Source of the DNA: BOG-933 sp037132135
Lineage (GTDB): Bacteria > Pseudomonadota > Alphaproteobacteria > Azospirillales > Azospirillaceae
Reading direction: 5' to 3'
NCBI GenBank assembly: GCA_037132135.1
Contig: JBAXPR010000006.1
Span: 1-64,000 of the forward strand
DNA length: 64,000 bases
Part shown: positions 1 through 7,677 of the stretch, piece by piece
How positions within the stretch are numbered: the stretch's first letter is position 1
Layout of the letters: each line of letters begins with the position of its first letter
Notes under the pieces: generated by a model
The model's input: only the letters and a program-made list of their open reading frames with translations
What the model was told of the DNA's origin: nothing
Databases searched by the model: none
Program-made: the position numbers and the translations under genes

Positions 1-6
1 GACTGG

Positions 7-32
7 ATACATCCCACATGTAGTGGGTGTAT
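7..32. repeat. Imperfect inverted repeat upstream of the chemotaxis operon
   Basis: The arms ATACATCCCAC and GTGGGTGTAT pair with one bulged T around a 5-base loop. No T-run follows on the plus strand. It may be an operator for the chemotaxis operon that starts 60 bases downstream, or the end of a transcription unit lying left of the window. The sequence does not decide between these. Confidence 0.35.
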
Positions 33-91
33 GTCTTAACCGGATAGGCATGATATGATGGACTCCTGTTGGTTAATTGAAGGTTGCTCGA

Positions 92-469
92 ATGGTTGGG
101 TCCTTGACCGACCGGCCGGCTAACCCTCGCGCCACCGCGCCGGGTGCCGAAGCCGTGGCGACGCGGGTGCTTCCGGGCCGCCTGACCATTAACGAGGCCG
201 CCGGGCTGCGCGATGAACTGGCCGGCTGGCTGGCCGGCTGTTCGCGGCTGGTGCTGGAAACCGGGGAGATCGAAGCCATGGACCTGGCCGGTCTTCAGCT
301 GCTGATTGCGTTTCGCCGCGGTGCCCGGCAGGCGGGCGGGACGGTCCGGCTGGCCGGTCCCCCGGCGGGGGTGCTGCTGGAGGTGCTGGTCAGGGCGGGG
401 TTCCGCAGCGCCAGCGACGGTCCGACGCCGGCATTGGGGCAGGATCCATTCTGGTGGGGAGGTGATTGA
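92..469 (+). CDS. STAS-domain protein of the chemotaxis operon
   Basis: A 125-residue protein with a single STAS (SpoIIAA-like) fold covering about residues 22-110. The usual phosphoacceptor loop Asp-Ser/Thr is replaced by Asp64-Leu65-Ala66-Gly67, so it probably cannot be phosphorylated by a SpoIIAB-type kinase and would act as a fixed protein-protein interaction module. I chose the ATG at 92 because GAAGG lies 8 bases upstream; an in-frame TTG at 77 would add five residues. It is the first gene of the operon and ends just before cheY. Its partner cannot be read from the sequence. Family assignment is firm; the chemotaxis role is inferred from position. Confidence 0.8.
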   Translation: MVGSLTDRPANPRATAPGAEAVATRVLPGRLTINEAAGLRDELAGWLAGCSRLVLETGEIEAMDLAGLQLLIAFRRGARQAGGTVRLAGPPAGVLLEVLVRAGFRSASDGPTPALGQDPFWWGGD

Positions 470-474
470 CGGAC

Positions 475-840
475 ATGGCAAAGAAGATTCTCAGCGTCGA
501 TGATTCGGCCAGCGTGCGCCAGATGGTGACGTTCGCGCTCGAAACCGCGGGTTATCAGACCGCGCAGGCCGCTGACGGCAAGGAGGCGCTGGCCAGTCTC
601 AGGACGACGCCGGTCGACATGATCATCACCGATCTCAACATGCCCAACCTCAACGGCATCGAACTGATCCGGCAGGTGCGGGCGTTGCCCGGGTTCAAGT
701 TTGTGCCGATCCTGCTGCTGACCACTGAGTCCGACGAGGGCAAGCGGCAGGAAGGCAAGGCCGCCGGGGCCACCGGCTGGATCGTCAAGCCGTTCAACCA
801 GGACCAGTTGCTGGCGGTGGTCAAGAAGCTGCTGGGCTAG
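475..840 (+). CDS. cheY: Chemotaxis response regulator CheY
   Basis: A 121-residue stand-alone receiver domain. The acidic pair Asp9-Asp10, the phosphoacceptor Asp53 in the ITDLNMP motif, Thr83/Thr84 and Lys105 in the VKPF motif are all present, so it should accept phosphate from CheA and either bind the flagellar motor or serve as a phosphate sink. The ATG at 475 starts the classic MAKKIL sequence, with GGGGAGG about 12 bases upstream; a TTG at 466 is possible but overlaps the STAS stop codon. It lies 10 bases before cheA and is clearly co-transcribed with it. Whether it is the motor-binding CheY or a sink cannot be told from sequence. Confidence 0.92.
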   Translation: MAKKILSVDDSASVRQMVTFALETAGYQTAQAADGKEALASLRTTPVDMIITDLNMPNLNGIELIRQVRALPGFKFVPILLLTTESDEGKRQEGKAAGATGWIVKPFNQDQLLAVVKKLLG

Positions 841-850
841 GAGACGCAGC

Positions 851-2956
851 ATGGCGACGGCGGTCAACCCGGCGGAAGTGTTCAGGCAGGAAGCGTCCGA
901 GCTGCTGGTTCAGCTCGAGACCACGCTGCTGGATCTCGAGGCGGCGCCCGAGGACAAAGCGCTGGTGGATCAGGCCTTCCGTTCCCTGCACACCCTCAAG
1001 GGCTCGGGGGCGATGTTCGGCTGGGAGGCGCTGGCCGCCTTCACCCATCACATCGAGACCGCATTCCAGATGGTCCGCGACGGCCTGCTGCCGGCGAGCA
1101 AGGATCTGGTTTCGCTGACCCTGGCCTCGCTCGATCATATCCAGGTGCTGCTCGATCAGCCCGATCAGGCCGACCGGGTGCGTGGCGAGGCTCTGCTTGC
1201 CGCCTATGCCGATCTTGCCGCCGCCGCCGGCTCGTCGCTCGGCCCCGGCGCGGCCGGGCCGCGCAAGCCTGCTCCGGCGGCCTTGCCTGATCACGAGCGG
1301 GTGTTCCGCATCCGCTGGCGCCCGGCCCGCGATCTTTTGGCCTGCGGCGGCAATCCCTTGCTGCTGCTCGATGAGGTGCGCGCGCTCGGGCCGTGCACGG
1401 TGACACCGCTCGCCGACGCCGTGCCGATCCTCGACGATCTTGATCCCGAGAGTTGCTATCTCGGCTGGGACGTGGTGCTGACCACCCGCCGGTCGCGCGC
1501 GGCGATCGACGACGTCTTTATCTTCGTCGCCTGCGACTCCGAACTGATGATCGACGAGATTCCGGTCGACGAGTCCCAGGCGGACTCGCCCCGGCTCGGC
1601 GATATTCTGATCAAGCGCGGCGATGTCGGGCGCGCCGATCTCGACGAGGAGCTTGGCCACCAGCAGCGCCTGGGCTCATTGCTGGTCCAGGCGGGCAAAG
1701 TCTCGGAAGACCGGGTTGCCTCGGCGCTCGGCGAGCAGCGCCATCTGCGCGAGGCGGTGAAGGCCCGCGACAGCGCCGGCGCCGCGGGCGGCGGCACGAT
1801 CCGGGTTCCGGCCGAGCGTCTCGACGCCCTGATGGATCAGGTCGGCGAACTGGTGATCGCCCAGGCCCGGCTGATGCAGGCGACGGCCGGGGGCGGGCCG
1901 CTGCTGAAATCGATCGCCGAGGACATCGAGCGGCTGGCCGGCGAATTGCGCGACACCACCATGAGCGTGCGCATGCTGCCGATCGGCACCCTCTTCAACC
2001 GCTTTCGCCGCGTCGTCCACGATCTTTCGCGTGAACTCGGCAAGCCGGTTGAACTGACCATGGCCGGCGAGGACACCGAACTCGACAAGACGGTGATCGA
2101 AAGCCTCAATGACCCGCTGGTTCACCTGATCCGCAACGCCATGGATCACGGCATCGGCACGCCGGAGCAGCGCCGCGCCCAGGGCCGCCCCGAGACCGGG
2201 CGGTTGCATCTCTCGGCGGTTCATTCCGGGGCCTCGGTGCTGATCACCATCGAGGATGACGGCCGCGGCCTCGATCGCGCCGCCATCCGGGCCAAGGCCG
2301 AGGAGCGCGGCCTGCTCCAACCCGGGCAGGAGGTCACCGACACCGAGCTTTTCGGCTGCATCTTCCTGCCCGGCTTTTCGACCGCGGCGGCGGTGACCAA
2401 CATTTCCGGCCGCGGCGTCGGCATGGATGTGGTCAAGAAGGCGATCGACGGTCTGCGCGGTACCATCGAGGTCACGAGCGAACCCGGTCACGGCACCGCG
2501 ATCACGCTCAAGCTGCCGCTGACCCTGGCCATCATCGACGGTCTCTTGGTCCGGCTCGAGACCGAGCGCTACATCGTGCCGCTGTCGGCGGTCGAGGAAT
2601 GCGTCGAGCTGACCCGTGCCGAGGACCAGCGCTCCGACGGCCGCAGTTTCCTCAATATTCGCGGCGACATCGTCGCCTTTGTCCGCCTGCGCCGGCTGTT
2701 CGGGGTCGAGGGCAGCGCGCCGGCCCTGCAGAAGGTGGTGATCGTGGCGGTCGGCGAGGCCCGGATCGGGCTGGTGGTCGATCAGGTGCTGGGCCAGCAC
2801 CAGACCGTGATCAAATCCTTGTCGCGGCTGCACGACGATCTCGAAGGCTTTTCCGGCGCGACCATTCTCGGCGACGGCTCGGTCGCGCTGATTCTCGATG
2901 TTCCCCATCTCGTCAAGTTCGCGCGCGAGCGCGAAACCGCGCTCAGAACGGCTTGA
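851..2956 (+). CDS. cheA: Chemotaxis histidine kinase CheA
   Basis: A 701-residue cytoplasmic CheA. The Hpt (P1) domain has phosphoacceptor His47 in SLHTLKGSG. Residues about 150-235 form the response-regulator-binding P2-like domain. The dimerisation domain (about 310-385) follows, then the ATPase with N box HLIRNAMDHG near 422, G1 DDGRG near 467 and G2 GRGVGMDV near 519, and a C-terminal CheW-like domain from about 559. Residues about 247-300 are unusual: two tandem copies of an RLGxxLxxxGxVxxxxL motif, resembling the MshEN/GspE N-terminal repeats, sit between P2 and P3. It phosphorylates CheY and CheB. It lies 10 bases after cheY. Confidence 0.95.
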   Translation: MATAVNPAEVFRQEASELLVQLETTLLDLEAAPEDKALVDQAFRSLHTLKGSGAMFGWEALAAFTHHIETAFQMVRDGLLPASKDLVSLTLASLDHIQVLLDQPDQADRVRGEALLAAYADLAAAAGSSLGPGAAGPRKPAPAALPDHERVFRIRWRPARDLLACGGNPLLLLDEVRALGPCTVTPLADAVPILDDLDPESCYLGWDVVLTTRRSRAAIDDVFIFVACDSELMIDEIPVDESQADSPRLGDILIKRGDVGRADLDEELGHQQRLGSLLVQAGKVSEDRVASALGEQRHLREAVKARDSAGAAGGGTIRVPAERLDALMDQVGELVIAQARLMQATAGGGPLLKSIAEDIERLAGELRDTTMSVRMLPIGTLFNRFRRVVHDLSRELGKPVELTMAGEDTELDKTVIESLNDPLVHLIRNAMDHGIGTPEQRRAQGRPETGRLHLSAVHSGASVLITIEDDGRGLDRAAIRAKAEERGLLQPGQEVTDTELFGCIFLPGFSTAAAVTNISGRGVGMDVVKKAIDGLRGTIEVTSEPGHGTAITLKLPLTLAIIDGLLVRLETERYIVPLSAVEECVELTRAEDQRSDGRSFLNIRGDIVAFVRLRRLFGVEGSAPALQKVVIVAVGEARIGLVVDQVLGQHQTVIKSLSRLHDDLEGFSGATILGDGSVALILDVPHLVKFARERETALRTA

Positions 2957-2996
2957 TCCAGGCCGGCGGTCCCATGATGTCCAGGAGGTCAGACCC

Positions 2997-5114
2997 ATGC
3001 GTTTCACCATCAAGGCCCGGCTGGCGACGGCCTTCGCGGCAATCCTGATTCTCTCGGCGGTTTCGGCCTATCTGGGAGTCAGCAGCCTCAGTTCGGTCAA
3101 CGATGAAGTCAAAGCGATCGTCGATGGACCGGCGACCAGAACCACCTTGACGCTGCAAATGTCGAACCTGCTGTCGATGGCGGCACGCACAGAAAAGAAC
3201 CTGATCCTGGAAAACGACGAACAGGCTATGAAGGGATATATTGAGCGCTTAAAAGGAGAGAGAAAGAAGTTCAAGGAGATATTTGACAGCCGGCGGCAGC
3301 TTGCCAACGACGAGGGCCGGAAGGTACTCGACACGCTTTACGCCCTTTATGAGGAATATAACAAGTCTCAGGATGAAACGATTCGTCTTGCCATGCTGAA
3401 TTCAAACGTAAAGGCAAACGAACTTTCCGAGGGAGCGGCCAAGACGGCCTTCGACAGCGCTCTCAAAATCATCATGGAGGCCGGTGATAAGAAGGCGGAT
3501 GGTGTCGATCCTCAGATCGCGGCCGATATCGCCTCGATCCCGTATGTCATGCTGCGGATCAACCGCAATGAAAAAGAGACCATCCTGGCGACGACAGAAG
3601 ACAGAATGCGCGAAAAGATTTCTCACAACCCGTCGCGATTCCAGGAAATTCAGACCAAGCTGGCGTCCCTGCGGGATCGCGCTTCCCCGGCGATGCGCGC
3701 CGATCTCCAGCGTTTTTCCGCCGCCTGGGACGCTTACATTCCGTTGCATCAGCAGGTGATCACTCTGGTGCTTGAAAACGGCAACAGCCGGGCGAGCGCT
3801 CTTTCGTTTGGCAGAAACCGGGAGTTGCTGAAGAAGATCGACGTGATGGTCGAGGAGTTGGTCACGTTCGACAAGGAGCGGATGAAGGCCCGCGTCGAAG
3901 AGAGCGAACACCTCTATGAACAGTCCCGCACCTCGCTGCTGATCATGATCGCGGTGTCGCTGGCGGTGGGCTTCGGCGCGGCGCTCTGGATTTCCCTGCT
4001 GATCGGCCGCGGCCTCACCCGGGCCAGCGGCTTGGCTCAGGCGGTGGCGGCGGGCGACCTCAGCCAGACCATCGACTACAAGGGGCGCGAGGAAATCGGC
4101 GACCTGATCGGCCACCTCAACGCCATGGTCCAGCGTCTGCGCGAGGTGGTGACCGACGTCACCTCGGCAGCCGAGAATGTCGCGGCCGGCAGCGAGGAAT
4201 TGAGCGCCAGCGCCGAGACCCTCTCCCAGGGCGTTTCTGAACAGGCGGCGTCCAGTGAGGAGGCTTCCAGCTCGATGGAAGAGATGGCGGCCAACATCCG
4301 CCAGAACGCCGACAATGCCAGCGAAACCGAAAAGATTGCCCGCCAGTCCTCGGTCGATGCCGCCCGGAGCGGCGAGGCGGTGGGCAAGGCGGTGACCGCG
4401 ATGCGGACCATCGCCGAGAAGATCGGCATCGTCCAGGAAATCGCCCGCCAGACCGATCTCCTGGCCCTCAACGCCGCGATCGAAGCGGCGCGGGCCGGCG
4501 AACACGGCAAGGGCTTCGCGGTGGTGGCGAGCGAGGTGCGCAAGCTGGCCGAACGCAGTCAGGCCGCCGCGGCTGAAATCAGCACCCTTTCGGGCCAGAC
4601 CCTGACGGTGTCCGAAGAGGCCGGCCAGATGCTGACCCGGCTGGTTCCCGACATCCAGCGCACCGCCAGTCTGGTTTCCGAGATCACCTCGGCCTCCCGC
4701 GAGCAGAACACCGGCGCCGAGCAGATCAACACCGCGATCCAGCAACTCGATCAGGTGACCCAGCAGAACGCCAGCGCCGCCGAGGAAATGTCTTCGACCT
4801 CGGAGGAGCTGTCCAGCCAGGCCCAGCAGCTTCAGGCCACGATCTCGTTCTTCTCTCTCGGTCAGAATGGCCATGGCCCGGCGCGGCGCCCGGGCGCCGA
4901 GTCTGCGCCCGGCCATGGCGGCGGCGCCGGGGTGACCGTTTCGCGCCATCCCGGGGTTGGTCCGGCCGCGGTCAAGCGTCCGGGGGCGGCGCGCCGCCCG
5001 GCGGCGGGTGCGGCGACCGGTCCGGCTGCGGGCAAGGGCGGCTATGCCCTCAAGCTCGACGATGTTCATCACGCGCACGGGGATGCCGAAGATGCACGCT
5101 TCGAGTGTTATTGA
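2997..5114 (+). CDS. Membrane chemoreceptor (MCP) with C-terminal CheR-type pentapeptide
   Basis: A 705-residue methyl-accepting chemotaxis protein. Transmembrane segments lie near residues 7-29 and 315-340 and enclose a helical periplasmic sensor of about 280 residues, longer than a simple four-helix bundle. A HAMP domain (about 341-395) and the cytoplasmic signalling domain follow, with the tip DLLALNAAIEAARAGEHGKG. A flexible Ala/Pro/Gly tail of about 80 residues ends in RFECY, which fits the tethering consensus x-aromatic-x-x-aromatic. The ATG at 2997 has AGGAGG 8 bases upstream. The sensor-coding part (about 3180-3660) is visibly AT-richer than the rest, as if swapped in. The ligand is unknown. 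Confidence 0.93.
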   Translation: MRFTIKARLATAFAAILILSAVSAYLGVSSLSSVNDEVKAIVDGPATRTTLTLQMSNLLSMAARTEKNLILENDEQAMKGYIERLKGERKKFKEIFDSRRQLANDEGRKVLDTLYALYEEYNKSQDETIRLAMLNSNVKANELSEGAAKTAFDSALKIIMEAGDKKADGVDPQIAADIASIPYVMLRINRNEKETILATTEDRMREKISHNPSRFQEIQTKLASLRDRASPAMRADLQRFSAAWDAYIPLHQQVITLVLENGNSRASALSFGRNRELLKKIDVMVEELVTFDKERMKARVEESEHLYEQSRTSLLIMIAVSLAVGFGAALWISLLIGRGLTRASGLAQAVAAGDLSQTIDYKGREEIGDLIGHLNAMVQRLREVVTDVTSAAENVAAGSEELSASAETLSQGVSEQAASSEEASSSMEEMAANIRQNADNASETEKIARQSSVDAARSGEAVGKAVTAMRTIAEKIGIVQEIARQTDLLALNAAIEAARAGEHGKGFAVVASEVRKLAERSQAAAAEISTLSGQTLTVSEEAGQMLTRLVPDIQRTASLVSEITSASREQNTGAEQINTAIQQLDQVTQQNASAAEEMSSTSEELSSQAQQLQATISFFSLGQNGHGPARRPGAESAPGHGGGAGVTVSRHPGVGPAAVKRPGAARRPAAGAATGPAAGKGGYALKLDDVHHAHGDAEDARFECY

Positions 5115-5580
5115 GGCGGCGGCGCGCGGCGGCGGCACGGTCCAGGTGCTGACCCTCGGGCTGGGCGGCGAGATCTTCGCCATTGAGACCGAGCGGGTGC
5201 GCGAGGTGCTCGATCTGATGCCGATCACCCGCATCCCCAACAGCCGGCCCTTCATCAAGGGGCTGATCAACGTCCGCGGCAAGGTGATCACGGTCACGGA
5301 TCTGCGGGTGAAGTTCGGCATGCCGCCGGCGGCGCAGACTGCCGACACCCGGATCGTGGTCACCGAGGTCCAGGTCGGAGGCGAGCCGACTCTGGTCGGG
5401 GCGCTGGCCGACCGGGTCTATGAGGCGACCGAGTTGCCGGCGGCCTCGATGGAGGATGTGCCGCGGATCGGCATGCGCTGGCGCACCGAGTTCATCCGGG
5501 CGATCGGCAAGCGTGGCGACGACTTCATCATCATCGCCGATATCGATCAGGTGTTCGCATCCGGGGACGCGGCGCCCTGA
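5083..5580 (+). CDS. cheW: Chemotaxis coupling protein CheW (first copy)
   Basis: A single CheW (SH3-like) domain of about 165 residues that couples receptors to CheA. The EVLDLMPITRIPNS stretch and the GLINVRGKVITVTDLR core are typical. The start is uncertain: ATGs at 5083 and 5092 are in frame, neither has a good ribosome site, and both lie inside the end of the upstream receptor gene. Overlaps of 23-32 bases imply translational coupling. The second cheW copy follows after 22 bases; the two proteins are clearly paralogous (about 40-50 per cent alike by eye), so they may serve different receptor arrays. Confidence 0.9.
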   Translation: MPKMHASSVIEAAARGGGTVQVLTLGLGGEIFAIETERVREVLDLMPITRIPNSRPFIKGLINVRGKVITVTDLRVKFGMPPAAQTADTRIVVTEVQVGGEPTLVGALADRVYEATELPAASMEDVPRIGMRWRTEFIRAIGKRGDDFIIIADIDQVFASGDAAP

Positions 5581-5602
5581 GTTCACGCGAGGAGACGGTT
5601 CC

Positions 5603-6118
5603 ATGTCCCAGCCCCCCGTCCAACGCCACCGGCCGGCCGAGCGCAAGGTGCTGGACGACGGCATCCAGTATCTGACCTGCGGCGTCGGCGACGAAACCTT
5701 CGCCCTCAACGTCGCCCAGGTGCGCGAGGTGCTCGACCTTTGCCCGTTCAGCCGGGTGCCCAACATGCCGCCGTTCGTGCGTGGCATGATCGATGTTCGT
5801 GGTCAGGCGGTGCCGGTGATCGATCTCAGGGTCCGGTTCGGCATGGCGCCGGTCGAGCCCACCGACAGCACCCGGATCATGGTGCTGGAGGTGGTTTCGG
5901 GCAACCGGCCGCTGGTGATCGGGGCGTTGACCGACCGGGTGTTCGAGGTCACCGCCCTCGACGCCGGCGACGTCGGGCCGCCGCCCGAGATCGGCACCCG
6001 CTGGCGCTCCGAGATCATCCGCGGCATCGGCCGCCGCCATGGCAAATTCGTGATCGTGCTCAATCTTAATAAAGTGTTCGCGATCGACGACCTGATATCG
6101 TCGGGGGACGCGGCCTGA
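5603..6118 (+). CDS. cheW: Chemotaxis coupling protein CheW (second copy)
   Basis: A 171-residue CheW-domain protein, paralogue of the gene just upstream. It shows QVREVLDLCPFSRVPN and MIDVRGQAVPVIDLRVRFG, the usual CheW strands. The ATG at 5603 has GAGGAG 8 bases upstream. The N-terminus is about 20 residues of charged, probably flexible sequence. It lies between cheW and cheR in the same transcription unit. One copy may serve the membrane receptor and the other the soluble receptor-like protein at the operon end; that division is inference only. Confidence 0.92.
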   Translation: MSQPPVQRHRPAERKVLDDGIQYLTCGVGDETFALNVAQVREVLDLCPFSRVPNMPPFVRGMIDVRGQAVPVIDLRVRFGMAPVEPTDSTRIMVLEVVSGNRPLVIGALTDRVFEVTALDAGDVGPPPEIGTRWRSEIIRGIGRRHGKFVIVLNLNKVFAIDDLISSGDAA

Positions 6119-6136
6119 GCGGGCGGAACCGGTGTC

Positions 6137-6988
6137 ATGGCCCAGTCGGCATTCGACAATCCCTGTCTTTCCGATCAGCAGTTCCAGCATTTGGCCGGGC
6201 TGGTGGAAAGCCATGCCGGCATTCGCATGCCACCGGGCAAGCGCACCATGCTCGAAGGCCGGCTGCGCCGCCGGCTGCGCGAACGCGGCATGAACAGCTT
6301 TACCGAATACTGCCGGTATCTCTTTGACGAGGGCGGCCTCGATGAGGAACTCGGCGATCTGATCGACGTCGTCACCACCAACAAGACCGACTTTTTCCGC
6401 GAGCCGCGTCATTTCGATATCCTGGTCGCCGACGTGCTGCCCGAACTGGCGATGCGGGGCATCGGGCTGCGGCGGCCGCTGCGGGTGTGGAGCGCCGGCA
6501 GCTCGATCGGCGCCGAGGCCTACACCCTGGCCATGGTTCTGAGCGAGCAGATCGCGGCCTGGCGCGACTTCGACTTCCAGATTCTTGGCACCGACATCTG
6601 CGCTACCGTGCTGCGGACCGCGACCCGGGCGATCTATCCCGAAGAGATGGCGGCGCCGGTCGCGCCGGTGCTGCGCCAGCGCTACCTCCTGCGCAGCTGC
6701 GACCGCCGGGAACGGCTGGTGCGGATCGTGCCGGCGCTGCGCGCCCGGGCCGCGTTCCGGCAACTGAACTTCATGACGCCGCACTATCGCCTGCCGGCAT
6801 CGCAGGACGTTGTTTTCTGCCGCAATGTTATCATTTATTTCGATAATGCCGTGCGGGCGGCGGTGTTGTCCCGTATCTGCGACTGCATTGATCAGGGCGG
6901 CTACCTCTTCATGGGCCACTCCGAGACCATCACCGGCTTCGATTTGCCGCTGCGCCAGATCGCGCCCACCGTCTATGTTCGCCTCTAG
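6137..6988 (+). CDS. cheR: Chemotaxis protein methyltransferase CheR
   Basis: A 283-residue SAM-dependent glutamate methyltransferase that methylates receptor signalling domains. The N-terminal helical domain (about 1-85) carries basic residues for receptor contact. The catalytic domain has the SAM-binding stretch WSAGSSIGAEAYTLAM and the VVFCRNVIIYFD motif near the end. The usual GCSTGEEPY loop is altered (Cys to Ser, GEEPY to GAEAY), a conservative change in the cofactor pocket whose effect is unclear. The start follows the second cheW by 18 bases. The pentapeptide at the end of the operon's membrane receptor is a plausible docking site. Confidence 0.93.
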   Translation: MAQSAFDNPCLSDQQFQHLAGLVESHAGIRMPPGKRTMLEGRLRRRLRERGMNSFTEYCRYLFDEGGLDEELGDLIDVVTTNKTDFFREPRHFDILVADVLPELAMRGIGLRRPLRVWSAGSSIGAEAYTLAMVLSEQIAAWRDFDFQILGTDICATVLRTATRAIYPEEMAAPVAPVLRQRYLLRSCDRRERLVRIVPALRARAAFRQLNFMTPHYRLPASQDVVFCRNVIIYFDNAVRAAVLSRICDCIDQGGYLFMGHSETITGFDLPLRQIAPTVYVRL

Positions 6989-7017
6989 CTCAGCCCGCAA
7001 CCACCGGACCCGCCGCG

Positions 7018-7677
7018 ATGAGTTATGAACTTCACGACCTCTTTCGCGATCGCCTCACGGCTCTGCCGCTGACGGCGGGGCGGCGGGGCATCGCGGCGAT
7101 GGTGATGGTCGAGATCGTCCGCTGGATGTCCGACACCGACTATTGCTGCACCCGAACCGCCGGGGAACTGGCGGATCTGCTCCGGCTGCGCCCGGGCGAC
7201 GTCATGATTGCGCTGCAGACCCTGGGTTCCCTCGGCATCGTCGGTCTGGACACCGCCAGCGGCAGAACCGTGATTCAGCTGCTGCCGCTGGCGGCCGGCA
7301 AGGCCCCGGCGGTGCTGTGCGGAGAAATCACCGAGGCGACCGGCTTCCATGCCGCCTGGAAACGGCGCCTGCGTCAGGCCATCGACTCCGGCCAGAGCGA
7401 GATGTCGGTCGATGAGGTCGGCGACGACCAGGGCTGTGCCTTTGGCCGCTGGCTCCGCAGCGCCGCCTTTTCCGGAGCGGACGGTGACCGCGAGTATGAG
7501 ACGGTCTGCCAGCTTCACACCCAGTTTCACCGGGTCGCGGCGGCGACGCTGCAACTGGCGCTGGCCGGCAACCGCAAGGAGGCCGAGCATTGCATGGCCG
7601 CGGGTGGCATCTTCGCCGAAACCTCGGCGCGGCTGATGCGGGCGCTGGGCGGCTGGAAACGGCAGATCAGGCCATGA
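7018..7677 (+). CDS. Winged-helix protein with C-terminal CZB zinc-binding domain
   Basis: A 219-residue protein. Residues about 20-95 look like a winged helix (TAGELADLLRLRPGDVMIAL, then a beta wing). Residues about 108-212 match the chemoreceptor zinc-binding (CZB) domain, with the expected ligand set His111, Cys140, His167 and His171 and the GCAFGRWL motif. CZB domains bind zinc and usually sit on receptors or diguanylate cyclases; a winged-helix partner is unusual. It has no membrane segment. It overlaps cheB by four bases (ATGA), so it is translated with the adaptation enzymes. It could be a zinc- or hypochlorite-responsive regulator or an adaptor in the signalling array; function not established. 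Confidence 0.82.
   Translation: MSYELHDLFRDRLTALPLTAGRRGIAAMVMVEIVRWMSDTDYCCTRTAGELADLLRLRPGDVMIALQTLGSLGIVGLDTASGRTVIQLLPLAAGKAPAVLCGEITEATGFHAAWKRRLRQAIDSGQSEMSVDEVGDDQGCAFGRWLRSAAFSGADGDREYETVCQLHTQFHRVAAATLQLALAGNRKEAEHCMAAGGIFAETSARLMRALGGWKRQIRP

Noticed and set aside
1..76. Promoter-like TATGAT near 54 upstream of the chemotaxis operon
   Set aside because: No acceptable -35 hexamer at the right distance.
851..2956. Long antisense frames across the chemotaxis genes and gltB
   Set aside because: They are shadows caused by high GC; their predicted proteins are His/Arg/Gln-rich without motifs.
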